NCBI RefSeq assembly: GCF_019039035.1
Contig: NZ_JAHNZT010000049.1
Span: forward strand, 1-46,177
Length of the DNA: 46,177 nucleotides
Direction: 5' to 3'
From: Citreicoccus inhibens
Lineage (GTDB): Bacteria > Myxococcota > Myxococcia > Myxococcales > Myxococcaceae
Every line of letters starts with the position of its first letter. Position 1 is the first letter of the stretch. Below the pieces are notes generated by a model, which worked only from the letters and a program-made list of their open reading frames with translations, searched no databases and was not told the origin of the DNA. Below are positions 15,074 to 24,322 of the stretch, piece after piece. Made by a program: the position numbers and the translations under genes.

Positions 15074-18000
15074 TCACGAGTTGCGGCCACGGACCGGACC
15101 TTCAGGGCCGGGATCCGAGGCGCCCCGAGGCGTTTGCGGGCCGTCATCCCGCCCGGGGAACGTCGTGGGCGGGGTGTGCCGAGCAAAGCGGGTTCCCTCA
15201 GGAGGGCAGTAGCCGTGGGCGAGCTGGGCGAACCAGGCGTTGAGGGCCGAGGGTGGAGGCTCGGGCGAAGGCCCTTCGTCATCCAGCTCGGCGTCCTCGT
15301 GCGTGGCGTCGGCCTCCAATACCTCGTCGGCGCTGATCTCCTCGGGCTCGTCGCCTCGGCCGCGCGCGGACAGCGGGGAGACCTCGTCGAGCTCCTCATC
15401 CTCCAGCGGTTGGGCGTCTGACGACGAGATCTCCTCGGGCTCGTCGTCCGCGGGCGTGTAGGTGCGCAGCGAGGCCTTGAGGACCGGCGGAGTGGCGGGA
15501 CGGGACGACAGGTCCACCGGCGAGAGCCGGGGAGGGGGCTGGCGGGGAGGAACGGGCGGCGGTGCCGTGGCGCGCGGGGGGAGCGGGGGCGGGCGATCCG
15601 TGTCCGAGAGACTGCCGCCTCGGATGGGGGCCTTGCCCGACTCGAAGAGGACGGGGATGCGGGTCGAGGCCGTGCGAGGGGGCTCCGCGACGGGCAGTCC
15701 CCCGCGAATGGGCGGTCGGTCCGTGTCCGACACGGTGTTCAGCCGAGGCGGAGTGGGGCGCTCCGTGTCGGTGACGCGCGCGGGATCCGGGCTGCGCGGT
15801 GGAAGGGCCGGGAAGGCCCCGGTCGAAGCGGTTCGCGGCGGCTCCGTCTTCGTTGTCCCGCGGCTCGGCACGAGGGAGCGCATCGGGACGATGGGGGTCG
15901 GGGCCGGCGGCTCGTGGTCGTCGACCCACGCGGCCGAGGGGCGCTCAGGCGTCGTCGGACCGCGGGCGGGCGACGGAGGCGGCGGCTCGTCGCGGTCCGA
16001 GGGGCTTGCTCGCCGAGAAGGGGGCTCGTCGCCACGCTCCAGCGAGGCCGGCCGGCGGACGATGGGCGTGGGGGAGTCCGCCTCGCGCTCCGCGGAGCCC
16101 GGCTTGCGGACGATGGGGGTGGGGGCGGGCGGCTCCTCGTCTCGCTCGATGGACGGAGACTTGCGCGCACCGGTGTCCTCCGCGTTGCGCGCGGCGATCT
16201 CGGGCGGCGTCGGTCGACGAACCGTGAGTGCGTCGTCGTCGCGCTCGACGCGGCTGGGCGATGCGGTTCTCCGAGGCGCGTCGTCTTCGCGTTCAGGTCG
16301 GCCTGCGGTGGTCAGCCCGCGAACGGCACCATCTTCGTCACGCTGCGAATCTTCGAGACCCAGCGGGCGCCGGACGATGGGCGTGGGCGACGGCGCGTCA
16401 CCTTCGCGTGCCGCATCGTCACTGGAGTTCGCGCGTCGCCTGCTGCTCGTGGCCTGCGAGGTGTCGCGGTCCTCTGGCGGGTCTTCGAGCCCGAGCGGTC
16501 GGCGGACGATGGGGGTCGGAGACGGCGAGTCCTCCTCGCGCTGCGAATGATCCGTCCGCCTCCGACGGTGCCCGTTCGAGAGAGACGAAGCCCCGGGCTC
16601 GCGCTGCGGCTCATCGAGACCCAGAGGCCGGCGAACGATGGGCGTGGGCGACGGCGATTCCTCGTCGCGAGATGCGCTGCTTGAGGAGCGCGAGCGGTGG
16701 TTGCCGCTCCTGGGCGATAGGCCCTCGCGCTCGCTCGGCCGATCCTCGAGGCCGTGGGGACGGCGAACGATGGGAGTCGGGGAGGGGGCCTCATCCTCGT
16801 GCGCGGAGGTCGTGGTGCTCAGCGCGCTTCGCAGCTGCGCTGCATTGGCGGGGACCTCATCCTCGTGCCCAGAGCCCGAGTCATTCGGTCCGCTTCGCTG
16901 CTGCGCTGCATTGGCGGGGACTTCATCCTCGTGCCCAGAGCCCGAGTCATTCGGTCCACTTCGCTGCGTCGCTGCGCGGGCTGGCGCTTCACTGTGGCTC
17001 AGGGATTCCGCGTCATTCAGCGCGCTTCGCTGCGGCGCAGCACGGGATCGACCTTCATCATCGCTCGGGGCAGCTGCAGTGGTGTTCGCGCTTTGCTGAA
17101 CCGATGACTGGGACGAGGCTTCGTCGTCCCTCAGGGATGCGGTGTCATTCAGCGCGCTTCGCTGGGTCGCAGCGCGGGTGTGAGGTTCATCGTCGCTCGG
17201 AGCGGCTGCGGTGGTGTTCGCGCCTCGCTGACTCGCTGAACGGGACGAAGCCTCGTCGTCTCGCTCAGCGAGCCCAGGTTCCTCGGATTGCCGAGCGATG
17301 CGCTCGGATGCTTGCGCCGCATCCTCACGGTGGAGGGTGTTCGTGGAGTCAGCGTGCTGGCCGTCGTTCGCGAGTGACGCTGCGGCCTGTTCGTTCCGCG
17401 CGTCTTCGGAGTTCGATGAACGCTGAACCGTGGACGGAGGCGATCCTGCTTCGTCGCTGTGCTCTTGGTCGTCTCTGCCGTGCGTCCTAGGGGGGAGCGA
17501 CGCGTCATCCTGGAGTTGCGCACGCTCGCCTGCGGCGTCCTGCGAAGAGGCCGACGCGTCCTCGTGTTGTGCGCTCTCTCCACTGTGTGACTTCAGGAGA
17601 TTCGCGGCAGCGTCGCGGGTCTTCGGGTTCGTCCCCGCATCGCTGGCCTGTGCCCGCGCGGTGGAGCCGGAGGCGTTGTCTTCTGAGGTCGAACCCAGAC
17701 GCTCAGGCAGCGGACGCAAGCTGGTCGCGGGTGCCTCGGCCGAGGCGTTGCCGGGAGCTGTGCCGGCCACTGTTCCGGTGTCGACTTCTCCACGGTGATT
17801 CGTGGCGACAGCGCCGTTGTTGTCCGGGGCCGCTGCGGTGGTTGGCCCGAGGGTGCTTGCCTTGGGCTCGCTGCTCCCTGGCACGGCAGGAAGCTCCACC
17901 TTCGACGTCGTGCGCGCGGAGACGGCGACATCGACTGCGGACGCGGTGCGTGCCGGGGCCGACTTCGGCGCGGTCGGCTCCTCGACGAGCAGGCTCGCGT

Positions 18001-19531
18001 CGCGCGGAGTCTTGTCCGGTGCGGTGGGAATGGGGCTCACCGTCGTGGCGGCCTCATCGGAGGGTTCCTCCCTGAGCGGGAGCCCCATCACGACGGGCGG
18101 CTCGGCCGGGCGGGCGTCTGGCTCCGTCTTCACGAGCCGACGATCGAGGCGCTCCTCCACCACCTGACCCACCACGATGGGCGCGGCCTCGCGTGCCTCC
18201 TGGGCCGCATCCAGGGTCTGGTTTCGCGGCGCGGCGGGGCTGGGCGCGGACGACTCGACGGAAGGCTCCGAGACTCCCAGCAGCGCCAACCGGTTGGTGG
18301 GCGTCCCCGTCATCGTGACGTCGGGGAGCGACTCACTGGAGTCGCCGGTCGGGCGCGGCCCGCGCTTCTCCAGCAGCCCGTCGTAGAGATCGAGGAGCCG
18401 GCCTCGGATGCGCCCCGCTTCCAGCGCGGTCTCCGCATGCGCTCGTGCCGCTCGGCCCAATGCCAGCCGCCGAGGAACATCCCGCGCCAACTCGATGATC
18501 CGATCCGCCATCGCGCGGACATCCCCAGGCGCGAAGAACACAGCCGCGCTCGAGGGGATGAGCTCGCGAGTGACGGGCAGCTCCGCGGCGATGACCGGGC
18601 GCCCCGCGGCCAGGTACTCGGACACCTTCGCCAAGGGCCCGCCCTGCATCCGGTTGCGCTCGGAGTCGTCGAGCGGCAGCACGCCCACGTCCGCCAGCGC
18701 GAGCACCTTGGCCAGGTCGTCATGCGCGACCGGTGGCTGGAACTCCACGAGGTCCTGGAGGCCCTGCTCCCGCACCAGATCCTCCAGGTGCGGTTTCCAA
18801 TCCGGATGCTGGGCGCCCACCAGCGTGAGGCGCACGGGCTCCTGCTTCGCGGCGAGGGCCGTGGCGCGCAGCAGCAGGGGCAATCCCTGCCAGCCCACCT
18901 GACTCCCCAGGTACATCATGCGCAGCGGCTTGCCGTCCGGGAGCCCCACCACGCTCGGGGCATACGGCGTCAGGTCCACCGGCGCGCGGAGGACCCGGAC
19001 CTGCTCCTCCGCCGCACCAAGCCCTTGGATGAAGCTCCGAGTCGTCTGCGAGCCGGTGATGACGAGGTCGGCGTTCATCAGGCAGAACAACTCCTGACGC
19101 CGCACCTTGGAGAGGAAGCGCCGATCGCCCTCCAACTGCGGATGGGTGAAGCGGAGCTCCTGCGACGGGAACGTCTGCGCCTCGTAGATGAGGCGATAGC
19201 CGTAGTCGCCCTTCAGCTCGCACAGCGCATAGCCGCCGAAGGGGTCCGTGAAGTGGGCGAGTGCGTAGTCCTCGCTCTCCAATTGGCGGCGTACCGCGCG
19301 CTCGAAGGCTTGGATTCGCGACGCGAGGTCCCCCGAGCCCACCGGCACGCGCAGCAGCCGCGCGCCCTGGTACTTCTCGATGTGGGAGTGGTCTGGCGTC
19401 TTGGCGGAGAGCACGACCACGGTGAAGCGGTCGGGCAATGCCTTGAGATACTCCGTCAATCGACGCGAGGAGCCCGACGGACCCGGAATCACGTCGAAGC
19501 TGCACAGGAGGAGTCTGGGCAGGTCGCTCAA
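15074..19531 (-). CDS. GT4 glycosyltransferase with ~1,090-residue disordered repeat tail
   Basis: 1,485 residues. Residues 1-390 are a complete GT-B fold, family 4: an N-terminal half with PGPSGSSRRL, the linker GSQTTRSFI, and a C-terminal half with LGSQVGWQGLPLLLRA, LVGAQHPDW and PLAKVSEYLAAGRPVIA. Glu305 is the second Glu of the EX7E motif and the first is Gly, as in some GT4 subgroups. Everything after about 390 is predicted disordered: Ser/Ala/Asp/Glu-rich stretches, about seven PTPIVRRP-type repeats (roughly 920-1215), proline-rich segments, and a very acidic end. A normal GT4 stops at about 390. Neighbours are aglZ downstream and a divergent DUF4912/GH57 pair. The enzyme should move a sugar from a nucleotide donor to a glucan or surface polysaccharide; substrate unknown. 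The tail may tether or cluster it. Confidence 0.85.
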   Translation of the reverse strand: MSDLPRLLLCSFDVIPGPSGSSRRLTEYLKALPDRFTVVVLSAKTPDHSHIEKYQGARLLRVPVGSGDLASRIQAFERAVRRQLESEDYALAHFTDPFGGYALCELKGDYGYRLIYEAQTFPSQELRFTHPQLEGDRRFLSKVRRQELFCLMNADLVITGSQTTRSFIQGLGAAEEQVRVLRAPVDLTPYAPSVVGLPDGKPLRMMYLGSQVGWQGLPLLLRATALAAKQEPVRLTLVGAQHPDWKPHLEDLVREQGLQDLVEFQPPVAHDDLAKVLALADVGVLPLDDSERNRMQGGPLAKVSEYLAAGRPVIAAELPVTRELIPSSAAVFFAPGDVRAMADRIIELARDVPRRLALGRAARAHAETALEAGRIRGRLLDLYDGLLEKRGPRPTGDSSESLPDVTMTGTPTNRLALLGVSEPSVESSAPSPAAPRNQTLDAAQEAREAAPIVVGQVVEERLDRRLVKTEPDARPAEPPVVMGLPLREEPSDEAATTVSPIPTAPDKTPRDASLLVEEPTAPKSAPARTASAVDVAVSARTTSKVELPAVPGSSEPKASTLGPTTAAAPDNNGAVATNHRGEVDTGTVAGTAPGNASAEAPATSLRPLPERLGSTSEDNASGSTARAQASDAGTNPKTRDAAANLLKSHSGESAQHEDASASSQDAAGERAQLQDDASLPPRTHGRDDQEHSDEAGSPPSTVQRSSNSEDARNEQAAASLANDGQHADSTNTLHREDAAQASERIARQSEEPGLAERDDEASSRSASQRGANTTAAAPSDDEPHTRAATQRSALNDTASLRDDEASSQSSVQQSANTTAAAPSDDEGRSRAAPQRSALNDAESLSHSEAPARAATQRSGPNDSGSGHEDEVPANAAQQRSGPNDSGSGHEDEVPANAAQLRSALSTTTSAHEDEAPSPTPIVRRPHGLEDRPSEREGLSPRSGNHRSRSSSSASRDEESPSPTPIVRRPLGLDEPQREPGASSLSNGHRRRRTDHSQREEDSPSPTPIVRRPLGLEDPPEDRDTSQATSSRRRANSSDDAAREGDAPSPTPIVRRPLGLEDSQRDEDGAVRGLTTAGRPEREDDAPRRTASPSRVERDDDALTVRRPTPPEIAARNAEDTGARKSPSIERDEEPPAPTPIVRKPGSAEREADSPTPIVRRPASLERGDEPPSRRASPSDRDEPPPPSPARGPTTPERPSAAWVDDHEPPAPTPIVPMRSLVPSRGTTKTEPPRTASTGAFPALPPRSPDPARVTDTERPTPPRLNTVSDTDRPPIRGGLPVAEPPRTASTRIPVLFESGKAPIRGGSLSDTDRPPPLPPRATAPPPVPPRQPPPRLSPVDLSSRPATPPVLKASLRTYTPADDEPEEISSSDAQPLEDEELDEVSPLSARGRGDEPEEISADEVLEADATHEDAELDDEGPSPEPPPSALNAWFAQLAHGYCPPEGTRFARHTPPTTFPGRDDGPQTPRGASDPGPEGPVRGRNS
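15885..16785 (-). repeat. Array of seven PTPIVRRP-coding repeats in the glycosyltransferase tail
   Basis: Seven dispersed copies of a short unit appear at about 15888, 16053, 16104, 16371, 16501, 16630 and 16757. On the + strand each reads close to CGGACGATGGGCGTGGG, encoding (S/A)PTPIVRRP on the reverse strand. The four right-hand copies have the extended form SPTPIVRRPxGLE and near-even spacing of about 130 bases (43 residues). The remaining copies are shorter and diverged. Confidence 0.8.
16824..16955 (-). repeat. 66-bp tandem duplication inside the glycosyltransferase tail
   Basis: Two adjacent 66-base units differ at only a few positions and encode the 22-residue unit RSGPNDSGSGHEDEVPANAAQ(Q/L) twice. 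Diverged relatives (APARAATQ, SAHEDEAPS) flank them. Because 66 is a multiple of three the frame is kept. Confidence 0.85.
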
Positions 19532-19663
19532 GCGGGGCGCAGGATACCGGGACGTTTCCTAGGTGTCATGGGGGACGGATGAAGAAGCGGGGTCCGCAGA
19601 CCAACACATGTAGTGCTGACACGTTGACCCTCCGCGTGCCGCGACCTAAAGGCGAGGGTGTCC

Positions 19664-21019
19664 ATGGACCACCTCAAGCGTGTCACCGTGAGCTACCTTC
19701 GAGAGCTGGCTCGGAAGCACCTCGGCCCTGGCCACCGCAAGAAGAACAAGCAGCAGCTCATCGCGGCACTCGCGGCCTATGTCCCGGTCCTGGCTCGGCT
19801 GGTGCGCAGTGCCGGAGGGAGCCTCCTGCCGCGGCTCGAAGCGGCCAGGGACGCCATCCGCCGCAAGGCCCGAAGAAAGTCCCAGAAGCGGACCGATGCC
19901 TCGTCACAGAGTGCCGGGGCTGGTGAGACCCAGGACCTGGACAGCACGGCGGAGCAAGACTCCGGTTCCACAGGCGGTGTCGAGAAAGCGCGGACGCAGA
20001 CCGACACGGCTCGTGGCGTCGCGACCACCAAGCCGGCCCACGTCGTGAATTTTCCACCCAGGCTGCGCGGGCATCCCACGGCATCGGGCGCCACGCGTGG
20101 GCAGGAGTCCCTCTCCGCGACTGAAGAGGTCGCCGCGCAGGTCGCTGCCGTGGAGCCGCCACAGCACCCAGCCGAGCCCTTGGTGGAGGGCTTCTTCGTC
20201 GCGCGAGTCGCGGGCGAGCGCGAGGCGCGTCGGCATCATCTGTTGGAGGAGCAGGCCAGGTGGTTGCCGCCCGCGGACCAGTCCTCCGAGTACGACGAGC
20301 ATCTGGGCGAGCTGCCGCTGGACTACGAGGACGATACGGCGCTGCTGATGCCGCGCGACCCTCATACGCTGTTCGTGTTCTGGGACTTCAGCGCCGCCAC
20401 CCGCGCACGCGCCTTGGAGGGCTTGGACGCTCCCCGCGCGGTGCTCAAGGTGTTCGAGGGTGAACAGCTCGTGCGCGAGGTGGAGTTCGCCCTGGAGTCT
20501 CGCAGCTTCTACATCCACGGGCTTCCTCCGGGGCGGCCCTATCGTGTGGAGGCGCACTTCATCGCGAAGGATGGCAGTGGGCGCCGGATTGGGGGCTCGA
20601 CGAACCGCGTGGTGCTGCCGCCCTCGGGGCCGTCCTCGGACACCTCGGTGCGCTTCCTGCGCATGCCGACGGGCTTCGAGGCCGCGCGGAGTGACATGGC
20701 GGAGACCGCGGCCACCGCGCACACTCGCACCGCCGAGTTCGAGGAGCGCGAGTACATCCGCTGGCGCCGAGTCCAACTGCCCGGCAGCTCGGGGGCGCTG
20801 GACATCCCCGAGCTTGAGCGGGAGCGCATCGCGCGCGCTGTCCCACCGCAGTCCTCCGGTCCCGGTGTGCCCACCGAGTCGATGCCTCGTGGACCGGGCG
20901 CATCGGATCAGCGCTACCTGAGCGGCGTCGCGCGGCCTCCCGGCGCGTCGGATCAGCGCTACGCGCGCTCCGAGAAGGAAACCCCCGAGCCAACGCCCTC
21001 TGGGCGTGGCCGCACGTGA
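19664..21019 (+). CDS. DUF4912-domain protein with SAP/Rho-N-like N-terminus
   Basis: 451 residues from the ATG at 19664; an in-frame GTG two codons earlier is equally possible. Residues 8-50 form a helix-extension-helix element (VSYLRELARKH, KKNKQQLIAALA) like SAP or Rho-N motifs, which often bind nucleic acid or proteins. A 150-residue basic and then polar linker follows. Residues 217-335 match DUF4912: LPRDPHTLFVFWDFS-type core, VLKVFEGE, FYIHGLPPGRPYRVEAHF. This domain looks like an immunoglobulin-like or carbohydrate-binding beta fold and, as I recall, sits next to GH57 and GT4 genes in many bacteria. The C-terminus carries two GASDQRY repeats. Its stop overlaps the start of the GH57 gene (GTGA), so they are coupled. 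Function is likely a helper in glucan metabolism. Confidence 0.85.
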   Translation: MDHLKRVTVSYLRELARKHLGPGHRKKNKQQLIAALAAYVPVLARLVRSAGGSLLPRLEAARDAIRRKARRKSQKRTDASSQSAGAGETQDLDSTAEQDSGSTGGVEKARTQTDTARGVATTKPAHVVNFPPRLRGHPTASGATRGQESLSATEEVAAQVAAVEPPQHPAEPLVEGFFVARVAGEREARRHHLLEEQARWLPPADQSSEYDEHLGELPLDYEDDTALLMPRDPHTLFVFWDFSAATRARALEGLDAPRAVLKVFEGEQLVREVEFALESRSFYIHGLPPGRPYRVEAHFIAKDGSGRRIGGSTNRVVLPPSGPSSDTSVRFLRMPTGFEAARSDMAETAATAHTRTAEFEEREYIRWRRVQLPGSSGALDIPELERERIARAVPPQSSGPGVPTESMPRGPGASDQRYLSGVARPPGASDQRYARSEKETPEPTPSGRGRT

Positions 21020-22638
21020 ACCTCCAAGGACACCCAGAACGACCTATGAGCCCGGGCTCCCTCGCGCTGGTCCTGCACGCGCACCTTCCCTTCGTTCGCC
21101 ATCCCGAGCACGAGAACTTCCTCGAGGAGGACTGGCTCTACGAAGCCATCTCCGAGACGTACCTCCCGCTCTTGAGGGTCTTCGACTCGCTGGCCGACGA
21201 GGGCGTTGCGTTCCGTCTCTCGATGACGCTGTCGCCCACGCTCGTCACCATGCTGCGCGACGAGTTGCTGATGTCGCGCTACGCCCGGAAGCTCGACCAG
21301 CTCTGCGAGCTGGGCGCTCGGGAAGTGCACCGCACGCGCGATGACCCCACGTTCGGTCGACTGGCTCGCTTCTATCGCGACCACTTCGAGTCCCTGCGCG
21401 TCCTCTTTCGCGAGCGCTATCGGCGCGACCTCGTGGGCGCGTTCCGTCGACTCCAGGACGCGGGCCACCTGGAGATCCTCACCTGCAACGCGACCCATGG
21501 GTTCCTGCCGCTGATGCAGCAGACGCCCGAGGCCGTGCGCGCGCAGGTGACGGTGGCGGCCAATCACTATCGCCAGACGTTCGGCAGAGATCCCGCGGGC
21601 ATCTGGTTGGCGGAGTGTGGTTACTTCCCCGGGCTGGAGCGCGTGCTGGCCGCCGAGCGCATCCGCTACTTCTTCGTGGACACGCACGGCCTCACGGACG
21701 CCACGCCTCGACCGCTGCATGGGCCCTACGCGCCCATCTTCACCGAGGCGGGAGTCGCGGCCTACGCACGCGACCCCGAGAGCTCCCAGCAGGTCTGGAG
21801 CACCGAGCACGGGTATCCGGGCGACCCGGACTACCGCGAGTTCTATCGCGACATCGGATGGGACCTGGACCTGGACTACGTCCGGCCCTTCATCCAACCC
21901 ACGGGCGAGCGGAAGAACACGGGCTTCAAGTACTACCGCATCACGGGCAAGACGAACGACAAGCGCCCCTATGAGCCCGACGTCGCGCGCCAGCGTGCCG
22001 CCGTGCACGCGGGCAACTTCCTGTTCAACAGACAGCGCCAGATGGAGTACCTCGCCACGCGAATGGGAGGACGCACGCCCGTCGTCGTCGCGCCGTACGA
22101 TGCGGAGCTGTTTGGCCACTGGTGGTTCGAGGGACCGCACTTCATCGAGGCCCTGCTGCGTCAGGCCGTGCACGCCCGCGAGCAGGTGCGGTTGGTGACA
22201 CCCTCAGATGACCTGCGAGCGCATCCGGAGAATCAAGTGGCCACGCCGCCGCTGTCCTCCTGGGGGGCGGGGGGCTACGCAAACATGTGGCTGGATGGCT
22301 CCAACGATTGGATCTACCGCCACCTGCACCACTGCTCGCGCAAGATGGTGGCGCTTGCCCGAGACTTCCCCGATGCGTCCGAGTTGCGCCGACGCGCGTT
22401 GAACCAGGCCGCGCGTGAACTCCTGCTGGCGCAGTCCTCCGACTGGGCCTTCATCATGAAGACCGGGACCATGGTGGACTATGCGGTCCGGCGCACGCAG
22501 GAGCACCTGCTGCGTTTCCTGCGCCTGCATGATCAGGTGCGCTCGGGCGCCATTGACGAGGGGTGGCTGGCGCACGTGGAGGGGCGGGACAACTTGTTCC
22601 CGGAGCTGGACTACCGGGTGTACCGGCCCGCGGGGTGA
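21016..22638 (+). CDS. GH57-family (DUF1957) 1,4-alpha-glucan branching-type enzyme
   Basis: 540 residues from the GTG overlapping the upstream stop; an ATG at 21046 is an alternative and leaves the conserved start SLALVLHAHLPFVRHPEH. GH57 features: the His-rich first strand (HAHLPF, 21-26), the nucleophile in WLAECGY (E200), the proton donor in APYDAELFGHWWFEG (D362), and the helical C-terminal domain with SSDWAFIMKTG. This is the layout of GH57 branching enzymes, which form alpha-1,6 branches in glycogen-like glucans in the cytoplasm. The flexible catalytic loop usually carrying a Tyr is not obvious, so amylase or transferase variants remain possible. It is coupled to the DUF4912 gene and divergent from the GT4 gene. 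Confidence 0.9.
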   Translation: MNLQGHPERPMSPGSLALVLHAHLPFVRHPEHENFLEEDWLYEAISETYLPLLRVFDSLADEGVAFRLSMTLSPTLVTMLRDELLMSRYARKLDQLCELGAREVHRTRDDPTFGRLARFYRDHFESLRVLFRERYRRDLVGAFRRLQDAGHLEILTCNATHGFLPLMQQTPEAVRAQVTVAANHYRQTFGRDPAGIWLAECGYFPGLERVLAAERIRYFFVDTHGLTDATPRPLHGPYAPIFTEAGVAAYARDPESSQQVWSTEHGYPGDPDYREFYRDIGWDLDLDYVRPFIQPTGERKNTGFKYYRITGKTNDKRPYEPDVARQRAAVHAGNFLFNRQRQMEYLATRMGGRTPVVVAPYDAELFGHWWFEGPHFIEALLRQAVHAREQVRLVTPSDDLRAHPENQVATPPLSSWGAGGYANMWLDGSNDWIYRHLHHCSRKMVALARDFPDASELRRRALNQAARELLLAQSSDWAFIMKTGTMVDYAVRRTQEHLLRFLRLHDQVRSGAIDEGWLAHVEGRDNLFPELDYRVYRPAG

Positions 22639-22738
22639 CGGATTCGGGAAGAGGCGCGCGCGCGAGGTGTTCGCTGGATGGCCCCTGGAGCAATGGACCG
22701 GGTTGCGGGGCCCATTTCAGGTCTAGGTTGGACATCCT

Positions 22739-24209
<1,471 letters not shown>

Positions 24210-24229
<20 letters not shown>

Positions 24230-24277
24230 GGTGAGGGGCCTCAGCGCGCCGAAGTTGTCGTGAGGTGAGGGGCTTCA
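24210..24277 (+). repeat. 34-bp tandem duplication across the degP-like stop codon
   Basis: Two adjacent 34-base copies (24210-24243 and 24244-24277) agree at about 31 positions. The first copy contains the last codons and stop of the protease gene; the second lies in the non-coding gap and still resembles that gene end (GCCGAAGTTGTCGTGA). It is a recent-looking local duplication. Confidence 0.8.
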
Positions 24278-24322
24278 ACGCCCGGAGGTGCCGTCTCGCG
24301 AGCGCGGGACGGCGCCCAGCGC

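Noticed and set aside
13232-15421. 729-codon + strand open frame opposite aglZ
   Set aside because: It is antisense to the coiled coil and pseudo-receiver, crosses the intergenic gap and the next gene's end, and has no domain.
15885-16785. Repeated GC-rich motif considered as an intergenic repeat or binding-site array
   Set aside because: The whole stretch is open coding sequence of the glycosyltransferase tail and the repeat is kept as a protein motif (PTPIVRRP).
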